Of a stretch of DNA of 64,000 nucleotides, positions 47,870 through 57,562 are shown piece after piece (the stretch's first letter is position 1; each line of letters opens with the position of its first letter). The DNA lies in the NCBI RefSeq assembly GCF_051055405.1, contig NZ_CP167068.1, forward strand, positions 1,736,001-1,800,000, written 5' to 3'. A program made the position numbers and the translations under genes. The notes below the pieces were generated by a model that searched no databases, had not been told where the DNA came from, and saw nothing but the letters and a program-made list of their open reading frames with translations. Source of the DNA: Pseudolachnospira sp051055405 (GTDB lineage Bacteria; Bacillota; Clostridia; Lachnospirales; Lachnospiraceae).

Positions 47870-50521
47870 TTATAGAGCGCAAAATTGTTTTGCCAACTGC
47901 AAAAAGGACGAATTGGATAAGATCTGCTTGGATGGAATAAATAAATACTGCCATTCCTTATAGCCATTGGCCCTGCCCCAGCGGGAAGCCGCCTCGCAGT
48001 ACTGTACGCCGCGCTTTTTCTTGGCAATCACATCCGGATCGTTCAGCTTGTCTTCCCCCTTCACTTCAATCAGGTAGATCTTCTCTTCTGTCTCAACAAC
48101 GAAATCCGGTTCATAACTGCGGCCATGGTTATACGTGATATTGAACTCTTGCGGATGAGGACGCAGCCAGTTTTGCACGTCCGGATCGGATTCCAGCACA
48201 CGGGCAAGGGTCAATTCCCCCTCCTTGCTGTCAAACTTCGCACAGGAAAAGACCCCTTTCTTGATCCCAGTAAAAAGTATGGAACGAATATCTCCCCGGA
48301 ATTCTTCGTATAAATCCACCTGTTCCCGATAGCTATACGTCTGTTCCAGGTTATATTCACGAGCGCCGATCACTTCCTCCCGCAGAAAACCATTTTCAAA
48401 ATAAAAATGCTGCATCATCTGTGTGTAAATCTTATTTGTAATATCGCGCTTGTACATCATCACAATATTCCGCATTCCATTTGCGCCATACTGTTCCTCG
48501 TAATGCCTGCACAGCTGCGTAATCAGCCGAAAAAGCAAATCCGAGCACTTTTCATAATCGATCTCCGGTTTTCCGCGCAGCTCCGTCAAGATCACTTTTT
48601 GAGGATGATAGCCTTCAAAATCAATGGCATCGCCTTTGATCCGCTGCCGGTCGCTCATATCCTCCAAATTCTGGATCAGGAGTTCATTTTGAATCGGCAT
48701 GTGGTTAAAATCCTTTAGCTCCAAATCAAAGTCGACAAACGCATATTCCTCTACTCCTGCGTCTGTGATTTTCATCCGTGGAATCGGAATAAATCGTTCC
48801 TTCGCAACCCGGTGCGTCTGCTTTGTCCTGTGTAAAAGCCATGCGGCGATGGGCATCTCATTTTCCCGGAAAATATCGCCTAAATCCTTATCCTCCGCAA
48901 TCTTCTCTTTTACCGATTTCACAATCTGCTCGATCTGATGGTCGGTCACGGTGTGTTTCGGTGTGGATTGAATATGCCTCGAAACCTCTTTTTGTATCAT
49001 TTCATCCGCTTTTTTAAAAATCATGTCGGCCACTTTCGATTGAGGCATCTTGGTATAGCGGTAAGCATCCCTGCACTCTTCTGAAAGAGCATCTTTAAAA
49101 GAAAGCTGCGTATAGACGATCTGTTCCGGCTTCATTTCTTCCGCTTTGATTACGTTTCCTGCCTTAAAAATCGAATCGCCCCTTTGTGCTTCCGCCAAAA
49201 TGTCATGAAATTTATCATGGGCCGTCAACATAACGGCATCCACTTCTTTATCCCCCGTCCGCTCTCCGTAAGGCAGGCGCAGTCCGCGGCCCACCATCTG
49301 TTCCCGCAGAATCTTAGAAGCGGCCGTGCGGAGAGGAACAATCGTGTAAAGATTATTGACATCCCATCCTTCTTTTAGCATATTGACATGAATAATAATT
49401 TCGACCGGATTTTCCGGGCTTTCTACGCTAAGAAGCAACCGCGTATTCGCCTCGCTCTCAGCCCCCCGCTGTTTGGAATGGACAATAATAGTCTTATTCT
49501 TGTATTCTCCATTCCGAAACTCATCGGACCGGACAAACTGCTCCACCCACTTCGCGTGCTCCGTATCCTTGCAGACAATCAGCATACACGGTTTCACCAC
49601 AGGCGTCCCATGGTTCGCCGCATATACTTCTAAATTCCGCTTTGCATTCTCGTGGCAGGCAATGCCATCCAGCAGCATCATTTTATCCAACTGTTCTTCG
49701 CCAAAATTATAAAAATCAATGTCTGTGCGGGTAACCGCAAAAGGCGTCCGCGTATATCCATCTTCAATAGCCTGGGAAAGCGGATACTCGTACACCACAT
49801 TTTTGAATGGAATCTGCTTTTTACCTTTTGTGACCAGGGGCGTTGCGGTAAGCTCTAATCCCATCAGCGGATGCAGTTCATTGAGCGCCGCAGCGCCTTT
49901 TTCCGCCCGGTAATGATGCGACTCATCCATAATCAAAACCAAATCCGGCAAGGCGGACAGGTATTGGTAAAAAGAATCCCCGATAATCTCATTGACCCGC
50001 TTCATGTTCGCATCTTCTTTGTTGAATTTATCAATATTAAATACAAAAATGCGAACGTCCGACTCAAACAGGGAAATCTGCTTCGTTTTATAATCGTCGT
50101 CCGTCACAAGCTGCGGCGGTACGCCAAAACAGCCAAGACCACGAAATACATATTTCGGATTGCTTGGATTGCCCAAATCCTGCTTCAGCTTTTCGTATAT
50201 GGTTGTATTTGGCGCGACGACAAAAAAGTTTTTGATGTCCTGGTTTGTATAAAGATACGCGATAAACGCGCCCATCAACCTGGTTTTGCCAACTCCGGTT
50301 GCAAGCGCAAATGTAAGGGACATAAATTCCCGCTCAAAATCGGAACAAATCGGATACATGGTATGAACCGTATCAAGAGCCGCCTTCAAATCCATTCCCT
50401 TTGTCATGGGTACGCGCTTCACGATCTCTTCCAATATTTTCAGGGATTCCGCCTGCGGCTTTCGCAGAGACAAAATGCCGCTGATATAGTCTATTGTATA
50501 TTGCGGGAACTGATTACTCAT
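47870..50521 (-). CDS. res: type III restriction enzyme, Res subunit
   Basis: About 883 residues. SF2 helicase core with Walker A ATGVGKT (74-80), DESHH motif II (199-203), LELTATP motif III about 222-228 and motif VI QMVGRGLRLP; the C-terminal nuclease shows the PD...E-x-K pattern in PDFVVE ... YLIEVKG. The start at 50521 overlaps the mod stop by 8 bases with AGGAGG upstream. ATP-driven translocation and cleavage when two unmethylated sites are met. The protein looks intact. Ends at hairpin-rich spacer. Confidence 0.92.
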   Translation of the reverse strand: MSNQFPQYTIDYISGILSLRKPQAESLKILEEIVKRVPMTKGMDLKAALDTVHTMYPICSDFEREFMSLTFALATGVGKTRLMGAFIAYLYTNQDIKNFFVVAPNTTIYEKLKQDLGNPSNPKYVFRGLGCFGVPPQLVTDDDYKTKQISLFESDVRIFVFNIDKFNKEDANMKRVNEIIGDSFYQYLSALPDLVLIMDESHHYRAEKGAAALNELHPLMGLELTATPLVTKGKKQIPFKNVVYEYPLSQAIEDGYTRTPFAVTRTDIDFYNFGEEQLDKMMLLDGIACHENAKRNLEVYAANHGTPVVKPCMLIVCKDTEHAKWVEQFVRSDEFRNGEYKNKTIIVHSKQRGAESEANTRLLLSVESPENPVEIIIHVNMLKEGWDVNNLYTIVPLRTAASKILREQMVGRGLRLPYGERTGDKEVDAVMLTAHDKFHDILAEAQRGDSIFKAGNVIKAEEMKPEQIVYTQLSFKDALSEECRDAYRYTKMPQSKVADMIFKKADEMIQKEVSRHIQSTPKHTVTDHQIEQIVKSVKEKIAEDKDLGDIFRENEMPIAAWLLHRTKQTHRVAKERFIPIPRMKITDAGVEEYAFVDFDLELKDFNHMPIQNELLIQNLEDMSDRQRIKGDAIDFEGYHPQKVILTELRGKPEIDYEKCSDLLFRLITQLCRHYEEQYGANGMRNIVMMYKRDITNKIYTQMMQHFYFENGFLREEVIGAREYNLEQTYSYREQVDLYEEFRGDIRSILFTGIKKGVFSCAKFDSKEGELTLARVLESDPDVQNWLRPHPQEFNITYNHGRSYEPDFVVETEEKIYLIEVKGEDKLNDPDVIAKKKRGVQYCEAASRWGRANGYKEWQYLFIPSKQILSNSSFLQLAKQFCAL

Positions 50522-52208
50522 CCCATTCTTCCTCCTCTGCATCAATGACCGGCGGACGTACAATATTAAGATTATAATCGGTTTTGCCAAATTCACAACG
50601 GGAAAGAAGCATTTGCGGTATCTTCTTTATTGTGATATTGGGATACGCTTTGTCGAGACCAGCGTCAAAAGACCGGCAGACAAGAATTAAATACTCGTCC
50701 TCTTCCATCGTGTCTTTAATCGAATCCAAAAAAGCGCTGTTCATATGGCGTGTTGTGACAAAAAGATAGGAATTCTCATTTCCTATCGACTGTTTCCAAA
50801 ACAGTTCCGAGTCCGGCTGATAGGTAAAGCCCTCATGTAAAGCGATCGCTGCCGCCAGCATATCCGCGTCATACTCTTTGTTAATGACATACTCGCCAAA
50901 GGCATCTTGGTTCATCAAGGACGGCGCAAGCTCATAAAAACGGTATCCGCCGCCGCCCTGCCACGAAAGAGATTTCGTGACGCCGCTGCCATCGCTCCCC
51001 GCAATAATCCGGTCCAGCCTTGTCTTACAATGGGAATAAGCATGCTCCCCCATTTCAATCCCAATATATTTTCTCCCCATCTTATGAGCTACAGCGGCAG
51101 TAGTTCCAGAACCGAGGAAGGAATCCAACACAAGATCGCCTGGATTTGAATAGTAGCGCAGAAGCATTTCCAAAAGAGCCTCCGGCTTTTTCCCACCGTT
51201 AAAATCCACGCCGCCTTCCAAACGGCAATTTCCAAAACTCCCCGCATAATCGCAAAAATTTGATACCGGCAGATATCGATAACTCTTGCCTGTTTTTAGT
51301 TCTTCCAATCGTTTCATCGGAATGCCAGAATAAAACTTGCCTTTATTCGCCGTTGCCTTTTTGGGTCCGCTGATATATCGATAACCAAGGCCGTCTTCTC
51401 CGATTCCTTCCACTTTATACAAACAGCCAAGTCCGTCGATATCCTTTCTATCCACCAGATATAATTCAAAAAACTCTCCTGCGCTCGCCTTCACACGGGC
51501 CAACGAACCAGTCGCCCAGGTCTCCTTCAGCCCTTCCAGGCAGGGCTCAATCTCCTCTATGTGGTACTGTCCCGGCTTGAATATTTCTACGCGCTTATTT
51601 CCAAGCGTCACGACTTCGCCGACAGCGTCCTCCACCACTCTCCATTTAAATTTACTGATATCATATTCCACTTGCGGACGATTCAACTTGGCAAGGGGCC
51701 GCTGCTTGGCATATACATGGCACTGTTCTATCACTTTTTGATAATCGCTGTCCTCCGCCAAAGTCTTATTTGGATATCGAACCTGAACATAGAACGTATT
51801 CAGGTAATTACTCCTTCCGAAAATCTCATCCAATAATACTTTCAGATACGCGCCTTCCGAATCGTCGATCTGACAGCAAAAGACCCCGTCGTCCGCCAGT
51901 AGCTTTTTCAGGATTTGAAGTCTCATATACATCAATCCCAGCCAAGTACTGTGCTCCAAATTGTCGTCATAATGATCAAAAGCGGCGCCCGTATTGTAGG
52001 GGGGATCAATGTAAATGCACTTTACTTTTCCAGTATACTTACTTTCCAAAGCCTTTAACGCCAACAAGTTATCTCCGTGAATCAGCATGTTTTCTGTGTC
52101 CGGATCACTTGCACAGTTGGAAAGGGCCGTATCTTCGATTAGAAGTCTCGGCTCTATCTTTATCTGCTTATCCTTTCCATACCATGTCAGCTCCAACTTA
52201 TTGGCCAT
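50514..52208 (-). CDS. mod: type III DNA adenine methyltransferase, Mod subunit
   Basis: 564 residues of beta-class order: catalytic motif IV DPPYNTG (68-74) before SAM motif I FLGSGTT (364-370), with a long variable target-recognition region (about 140-330) between. N6-adenine methylation of one strand of an asymmetric site; Mod also guides Res. AGGAGA precedes the ATG. I saw no simple-sequence tract in the N-terminal coding part, so phase variation is not suggested. Confidence 0.93.
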   Translation of the reverse strand: MANKLELTWYGKDKQIKIEPRLLIEDTALSNCASDPDTENMLIHGDNLLALKALESKYTGKVKCIYIDPPYNTGAAFDHYDDNLEHSTWLGLMYMRLQILKKLLADDGVFCCQIDDSEGAYLKVLLDEIFGRSNYLNTFYVQVRYPNKTLAEDSDYQKVIEQCHVYAKQRPLAKLNRPQVEYDISKFKWRVVEDAVGEVVTLGNKRVEIFKPGQYHIEEIEPCLEGLKETWATGSLARVKASAGEFFELYLVDRKDIDGLGCLYKVEGIGEDGLGYRYISGPKKATANKGKFYSGIPMKRLEELKTGKSYRYLPVSNFCDYAGSFGNCRLEGGVDFNGGKKPEALLEMLLRYYSNPGDLVLDSFLGSGTTAAVAHKMGRKYIGIEMGEHAYSHCKTRLDRIIAGSDGSGVTKSLSWQGGGGYRFYELAPSLMNQDAFGEYVINKEYDADMLAAAIALHEGFTYQPDSELFWKQSIGNENSYLFVTTRHMNSAFLDSIKDTMEEDEYLILVCRSFDAGLDKAYPNITIKKIPQMLLSRCEFGKTDYNLNIVRPPVIDAEEEEWDE

Positions 52209-52278
52209 TGTCCTGCTCTCCTTTGGGCACCTTCCAAGATGATCTCGTACATTATAGCACGGAACCCCCTAAAAAGTC

Positions 52279-52356
52279 AAAAGCCGTCCAACTGATAAGT
52301 ATCCTCTTTACTGGATGTCCAGTAAGGAGGATACTTATCCTATAAGAACGGCTTTT
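52279..52356. terminator. long two-tier hairpin between mod and the AI-2E family permease gene
   Basis: Outer AAAAGCCGT/ACGGCTTTT arms and an inner stem of about 20 bp (GATAAGTATCCTC ... with one mismatch), then TTTTGACTTTTT on the minus strand. Likely terminator for the upstream permease gene. Confidence 0.75.
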
Positions 52357-52367
52357 CATCATCCTTT

Positions 52368-53678
52368 TTATTTTTTCTTTTTCCACGCCCGCTGTTTTTT
52401 TGCCTGAACCAGCTCTTCCTCCAACTCTTCCAGGCTCTCGCGGTAAACCGGTTTCTCTGTCTCCGAATCAATACAGACGATATTTTTAAACTCTGAAGTC
52501 TGGGGGGGAATTCCTTTCTTTTGCAGGGAACGCTCTACCCAGCGTTTTACCATCATATAAATGACGGCAAATACCGGCACACCAAATAACATTCCCACAA
52601 AACCAAATAGGCCGCCGCCGACCAGAATCGCACAAATCACCCAAAAACTTCCAAGTCCCGTGGATTCTCCCAAGATCTTTGGCCCTAGAATATTCCCGTC
52701 AAACTGCTGAAGAATCAGAACAAAGACAAGAAAAACCAAACATTTTACCGGGTCAATCAGCAAAATCAGGAATGCGCTTGGAATTGCCCCGATAAAAGGG
52801 CCAAAAAATGGAATTACATTGGTTACGCCGACGATCACGCTGACCAGCTCTTTATACGGCATATTCAAGATCGTCAGGCTGATAAAACAAATAACGCCAA
52901 TGATCGCTGAATCCAGAATCTTTCCGCTGATAAATCCACTAAAAATCCGATTGGCATCGTGTAAATCCCGCAAAACAGCGTTTACATTTTTTACGGAAAA
53001 GATGCTATACAAGATTTTTTTTACCTGGGCGGCAAACTTTTCCTTGCTCATCAACACATACACAGCCACAATCAGACCGATACACATATTCAGGATTTCT
53101 TTTAAAACACTGTAAATTCCACTGGAAATGCTGATCACAATGCTGCTGAGATCCCCTAACGACTCTCCGCTTAACCATTTTGTTGCATAGTTAGACATAG
53201 AATTATAAAGATTCAGCGCAATAGACTCCGCTTCGGACCCATCTGGAAAGGTATTGATAATCAATTCTTCTCCACTGGACAAATAGGTCGATAGGTTTCT
53301 CGCCAGCATTTCTAAACTATCGTAAAGCTTCGGCAGCACCATCCAAAGCAGCACCACCACGATCAGAATCACAAACAAAAGACTCGCCGCCACTCCCAAA
53401 GCCCTTGCCATGCTGCGCGCTTTCTTGTCTTTATCTGGAAAAACCTTATGTCCCCAAAACAAAAACCAATGATTTTCAAAAAACCCCAACAAAGGGTCCA
53501 TCAGGTAAGCAAAAATCAGTCCATAGATCACCGGTTTTAAAACGCCGATCAACATCGCCAGGAAAGCCTTCATAGACTGAAGCTGGGACAAAATCAGGTA
53601 AAAAATGATACTGGCTGCAACTACAAAAAATGCCGTAATTCCCCAGTGAATATACTTCTTGTCCAATCGAAACTTCAT
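52368..53678 (-). CDS. AI-2E/PerM family membrane protein
   Basis: 436 residues, about eight hydrophobic segments. Family segments are LKPVIYGLIFAYLMDPLL about 45-62, ISGKILDSAIIGVICF mid-protein, IPFFGPFIGAIPSAFL and the LLFVILIVVV pair. Despite the name, few members move autoinducer-2; others act in Na+/H+ or general efflux. The tail is basic. Located 15 bases after the amidase gene, probably one unit. Confidence 0.88.
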   Translation of the reverse strand: MKFRLDKKYIHWGITAFFVVAASIIFYLILSQLQSMKAFLAMLIGVLKPVIYGLIFAYLMDPLLGFFENHWFLFWGHKVFPDKDKKARSMARALGVAASLLFVILIVVVLLWMVLPKLYDSLEMLARNLSTYLSSGEELIINTFPDGSEAESIALNLYNSMSNYATKWLSGESLGDLSSIVISISSGIYSVLKEILNMCIGLIVAVYVLMSKEKFAAQVKKILYSIFSVKNVNAVLRDLHDANRIFSGFISGKILDSAIIGVICFISLTILNMPYKELVSVIVGVTNVIPFFGPFIGAIPSAFLILLIDPVKCLVFLVFVLILQQFDGNILGPKILGESTGLGSFWVICAILVGGGLFGFVGMLFGVPVFAVIYMMVKRWVERSLQKKGIPPQTSEFKNIVCIDSETEKPVYRESLEELEEELVQAKKQRAWKKKK

Positions 53679-53693
53679 GTTTTCGCCCTTCCT

Positions 53694-54494
53694 TTATTCC
53701 GCTGTTGTAGAAGCGTTTACAGTTCCGTCTTCCCCTGCGCTTTTCTTTTCCTTCCCCGACTCGTCCAGTTCCATTTCTTCCATCGCTTTCTTTACGTCTT
53801 CCCGGAAAGCTCCCCAAGCGTCTTCATGTTCCACAAAGTAAAGGGGACATGCTTTTCCGCTGACATCATAATGGCGAATCACATCCTTCAACGGGTCCAA
53901 GTGGTATCGGCTGCACAGATAAGCGGTCAGCTTTACCACCGACGCATAGGTTTTCTCATTGAATTGTCCGGTCTCGTCCGGATGGCAGCATTCGATGGAA
54001 AGTGTGTCGTCGTTTCGATTATTCGACGCATAGGCGACCTCATCCACAGGTACGCAGGCCAGAATCTCACCGTCTAAGCCTACAATAAAATTACTGCTGG
54101 CATAGGTGTCCCCATTGTTCTTCAAATTTTCAAAATAATTCCGATTATTTTCCGCCGTGGTGCCTGGATTCGCCACATAGTGGACTACGATTCCCTTCAC
54201 GCCGCCTGGAAGTTTTTGCCCAGGCCTGGAATATGGATTTACCGTCAGATACTTTTCTGTAATATAATCCGGAAGGCCGTAGGCAGACTCCGTGTCGTCC
54301 CCACTTAAAAAACGTACGATGCCTCGCACGCCCAAGAATGCGCCGACCACCAGTAAAATAGCAAGGCAAGCCGCAATCCCACGATTCACCCATACCCGAA
54401 TAATCTTCTTTCTTCTCTTCTGTCTGCGAAGTTCTGCCGAGCGTATCCGGGTAGTGCTGGCCTGCTCCGCTTTTTTTTCTCCTCTTTCCGCCAT
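53694..54494 (-). CDS. membrane-anchored N-acetylmuramoyl-L-alanine amidase
   Basis: 266 residues. Basic N-terminal tail, one transmembrane segment (about 34-60), then an amidase_2 (PGRP-type) domain. Zn ligands fit IVVHYVANPGTT (His), RHYDVSGKACP (His and Cys); SIECCHP carries the central strand. It would cut the amide bond of muramic acid in peptidoglycan from the outer face. Overlaps no other gene; GGGGGA before the ATG. Confidence 0.88.
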   Translation of the reverse strand: MAERGEKKAEQASTTRIRSAELRRQKRRKKIIRVWVNRGIAACLAILLVVGAFLGVRGIVRFLSGDDTESAYGLPDYITEKYLTVNPYSRPGQKLPGGVKGIVVHYVANPGTTAENNRNYFENLKNNGDTYASSNFIVGLDGEILACVPVDEVAYASNNRNDDTLSIECCHPDETGQFNEKTYASVVKLTAYLCSRYHLDPLKDVIRHYDVSGKACPLYFVEHEDAWGAFREDVKKAMEEMELDESGKEKKSAGEDGTVNASTTAE

Positions 54495-54605
54495 CTGCGT
54501 TTCCCCCTTCGTACTCCACCTCTATCTTATCACAGATTCTCCGCCAAGAAGATTAAAATTTTCTTACGAAAATCCTTAAAAACGCCAAGTATCTTCCACA
54601 AAGTT

Positions 54606-54630
54606 ATACCAAAATCTTTTCTTTTGGTAT
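54606..54630 (-). terminator. hairpin after uppP
   Basis: ATACCAAAA (54606-54614) and TTTTGGTAT (54622-54630), 7-base loop; weak T-run. Likely terminator. Confidence 0.5.
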
Positions 54631-54640
54631 TGCATTCGTT

Positions 54641-55480
54641 TTAATGAGGCAAAGCCGTTGGAAAAATCACTGCGATCAATACGACCAGAATGCCTAACAA
54701 AATCCGATAATATCCAAAAATTTTAAAGCTGTACCGTTTGATGAAATCCATCAAAAAACGAATGACAAACAAGGATACAACAAAGGCCACCACCATTCCT
54801 AAAAGCAAGGTCGCAAGTTCCGCCCCAGTAAAATCCAGTCCATATTTTAACAGCTTTACTCCACTGGCCCCGAACATAACGGGAATTGCCAAGAAAAAGG
54901 TATACTCGGCAGCCACCGTCCGGGAGACCCCAAGAAGCATCGCGCCCAGAATCGTAGAACCCGAACGAGAAGTCCCCGGAACCAAGGCCAATACCTGAAT
55001 CATTCCGATTGACAGAGCCGTTATCAAACTCATATCTCGGAAGCTTCGAATCTGCGGTTTATGGGAACGGTTGCGGTTTTCAATCACGATAAACGCCACG
55101 CCGTACAAAATTAAAGCCGCCGCTACCACTGGCCATTTATAAAAATGTTCGTCAAAAAAGTCATTCAGCAAAAGTCCGATAATTCCAGCCGGAATACAAC
55201 CGACAATCACCTTTCCCCAGATATCCCAAATGTCTTTTTTTTGCTGCGCCGAGTGGCACTGACAAAATGGATTCAGCCTTTTAAAGAAAACAACGCAGAC
55301 AGCCAAAATCGCTCCCAGCTGAATCACCACCCGGAACATCTCCAAAAATTCTGCGCTTACGTCCAAAGGCCAGAAACTCTCGAATAGGATCAGGTGCCCC
55401 GTGCTGCTTACCGGCAGCCATTCGGTAATTCCTTCGACAATGCCATAAAAAATCACCTTGATTACTTCAAAAAAATCCAT
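54641..55480 (-). CDS. uppP: undecaprenyl-diphosphatase
   Basis: Recycles undecaprenyl diphosphate to the lipid carrier of wall synthesis; 279 residues, about eight transmembrane segments. Both active-site regions are seen: EGITEWLPVSSTGHL (17-31) and VPGTSRSGST (about 165-175). AAAGGGG before the ATG. It lies 11 bases after ung in a packed run of genes from glpK on. Confidence 0.95.
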   Translation of the reverse strand: MDFFEVIKVIFYGIVEGITEWLPVSSTGHLILFESFWPLDVSAEFLEMFRVVIQLGAILAVCVVFFKRLNPFCQCHSAQQKKDIWDIWGKVIVGCIPAGIIGLLLNDFFDEHFYKWPVVAAALILYGVAFIVIENRNRSHKPQIRSFRDMSLITALSIGMIQVLALVPGTSRSGSTILGAMLLGVSRTVAAEYTFFLAIPVMFGASGVKLLKYGLDFTGAELATLLLGMVVAFVVSLFVIRFLMDFIKRYSFKIFGYYRILLGILVVLIAVIFPTALPH

Positions 55481-55491
55481 ACAATTCCCCT

Positions 55492-56166
55492 TTAAATATT
55501 TTCAATCTGCCAATCGATCGGTGTTTCCCCATGGGCGGTTAGAAAATCATTGGTCTTGCTAAAAGGTCTGCTTCCAAAAAATCCCCGATCTGCTGAAAAT
55601 GGACTCGGATGAGACGCCTTTAGAATCATATGTTTTGGATTATTCAGCATAACCGCCTTTGTCTGAGCCGGCCGTCCCCAAAGAATAAACACAATTGGGC
55701 GGTCAATGGCATTTACGGTCCGAATCGCCGCGTCGGTAAACTCTTCCCAGCCGATACCCCGGTGAGAATTGGCTCGATGGGCCTGCACGGTCAAAACCGT
55801 ATTTAAGAGCAGTACCCCCTGCTCCGCCCATTTTACCAGATACCCATGGTTGGGGATGTAGCATCCCAGATCATCCTGAAGTTCCCGGTAAATATTGACC
55901 AGAGACGGTGGGATTTCCACCTGTGGTTTTACGGAAAAGCATAGCCCATGCGCCTGACCCACGTTGTGATAGGGGTCCTGCCCCAGGATCACGACCTTTA
56001 CCTTTGACAACGGCGTCAGCTCAAACGCCCGAAAAATATCATCCGGAGCGGGGAACACTTCATGGGTATTATATTCCTGCTTAATCGTCTGATATAACTT
56101 CGCATAATACGGCTTTTTAAATTCTGCCGATAACGGCTCCAACCAATCATTTGTAATCGCGCTCAT
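55492..56166 (-). CDS. ung: uracil-DNA glycosylase, family 1
   Basis: Removes uracil from DNA. 224 residues; GQDPYH (62-67) holds the catalytic Asp and ASHPSPFSADRGFF near the C-terminus holds the His. LLLNTVLTV and the VFILWG strand are standard. Downstream of hisF by 16 bases. Confidence 0.95.
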   Translation of the reverse strand: MSAITNDWLEPLSAEFKKPYYAKLYQTIKQEYNTHEVFPAPDDIFRAFELTPLSKVKVVILGQDPYHNVGQAHGLCFSVKPQVEIPPSLVNIYRELQDDLGCYIPNHGYLVKWAEQGVLLLNTVLTVQAHRANSHRGIGWEEFTDAAIRTVNAIDRPIVFILWGRPAQTKAVMLNNPKHMILKASHPSPFSADRGFFGSRPFSKTNDFLTAHGETPIDWQIENI

Positions 56167-56182
56167 CTTTTCGTTCCCCTTT

Positions 56183-56941
56183 TTACTGGCGTACTGGTAT
56201 TCCTCTTCCTGCCAAATATTTCTTTAAAGCGTTGATTTCTAGCTCTTTATAGTGGAACAAGGACGCTGCCAAAGCCGCGTCGGCTTTTCCCTCTGTCAAC
56301 GTATCGTAGAAATGCTCCATGGTCCCAGCTCCGCCAGACGCAATCACCGGCACCGGCACCGCATCTGCCACCGCGGCAGTCAACGCATTGTCATACCCCG
56401 CCTTGGTTCCGTCGCAATCCATGCTGGTCAACAAAATCTCCCCGGCTCCCAGTTCTACTGCCTTTGCCGCCCACTCTACAGCGTCCAGCCCAACGTCAAT
56501 CCGGCCACCGTTTTTATACACGCTCCAGCCGCCGTCCGGACGGCGTTTCGCGTCGATTGCCACTACCACACATTGGCTGCCAAATTTATCCGCCGCCTCG
56601 GAAATCAGCTCCGGCCTGTTAATTGCCGATGAATTGATGGAAATCTTATCCGCGCCTTCCCGAAGCAAAGCTTTAAAATCCTCTACCGTACGGATGCCGC
56701 CGCCAACGGTAAAAGGGATAAAAACCTTTTCCGCCACCCTGCGCACCATATCCACCACGGTCTTTCTTGCGTCAGAGGATGCCGTGATATCCAAAAACAC
56801 CAGCTCGTCTGCCCCAGCCGCGTCATAAGCCGCCGCAATTTCCACCGGATCTCCCGCATCTTTCAAATTGACAAAATTCACGCCTTTTACCACACGCCCC
56901 TCATGGACGTCCAGACAAGGAATAATTCTCTTTGTAAACAT
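56183..56941 (-). CDS. hisF: imidazole glycerol phosphate synthase, cyclase subunit
   Basis: Makes imidazole glycerol phosphate and AICAR with ammonia from HisH. 252 residues; RIIPCLDVHEGRVVKG gives the catalytic D11, PFTVGGGIRTVEDFK the phosphate site, and SMDCDGTKAGYD and VIASGGAGTMEHF the second half barrel. Ten bases from hisH. No other histidine genes are in this window. Confidence 0.96.
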   Translation of the reverse strand: MFTKRIIPCLDVHEGRVVKGVNFVNLKDAGDPVEIAAAYDAAGADELVFLDITASSDARKTVVDMVRRVAEKVFIPFTVGGGIRTVEDFKALLREGADKISINSSAINRPELISEAADKFGSQCVVVAIDAKRRPDGGWSVYKNGGRIDVGLDAVEWAAKAVELGAGEILLTSMDCDGTKAGYDNALTAAVADAVPVPVIASGGAGTMEHFYDTLTEGKADAALAASLFHYKELEINALKKYLAGRGIPVRQ

Positions 56942-56950
56942 GACGCCTCC

Positions 56951-57562
56951 TTACTGGCCAAGGCCGGCAAAATTTTTCAGAATTGCCAGGCCGGCCGCAC
57001 TGCTCTTTTCCGGATGAAACTGACAGCCAAACACATTTCCCTTTTCCACAGACGCATGAATATGGACTCCATATTCCGTGGAAGCCGCCACGATCTCCTC
57101 TTCCTTTGCCTTCAGGTAATAGGAATGGACAAAATAAACGTAAGGCTGCGCCGGAATCCCCTGAAATAGTTTAGCCCCCGGTTTCACATCGAGAGAATTC
57201 CATCCCATATGCGGAATTTTTAATCCCTCACAGGGAGGAATCCGCAAAATCTCTCCCGGAAGGATCCCCAGGCCTTCTACTCCCTCGCCTTCATCGCTTC
57301 GATCAAATAAAAGCTGCATACCCAGGCAGATTCCAAGAAGAGGCGTTCCCTGTTTTGCCACCTGACGAACCGTCTCCACCAGGCCATAAGTTCTCAGATT
57401 CCGCATCGCATCCCCAAAAGCGCCGACGCCTGGTAAGATCACTTTATCCGCCGACAGAATTACGTTCTCATCCCTTGTCACGACCGCTTTTTCCCCCAGG
57501 GACAGCAATGCCTTTTCCACACTTTTCAAATTTCCTGCATCATAATCAATGATCGCTATCAT
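56951..57562 (-). CDS. hisH: imidazole glycerol phosphate synthase, glutaminase subunit
   Basis: Class I glutaminase partner of HisF. 203 residues; nucleophile C79 in LLGICLGMQLLF, His and Glu in FHPEKSSAAG near the C-terminus, and oxyanion strand PGVGAFGDAM. Its start overlaps the end of glpK by 17 bases, so translation of hisH is tied to glpK. Confidence 0.96.
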   Translation of the reverse strand: MIAIIDYDAGNLKSVEKALLSLGEKAVVTRDENVILSADKVILPGVGAFGDAMRNLRTYGLVETVRQVAKQGTPLLGICLGMQLLFDRSDEGEGVEGLGILPGEILRIPPCEGLKIPHMGWNSLDVKPGAKLFQGIPAQPYVYFVHSYYLKAKEEEIVAASTEYGVHIHASVEKGNVFGCQFHPEKSSAAGLAILKNFAGLGQ

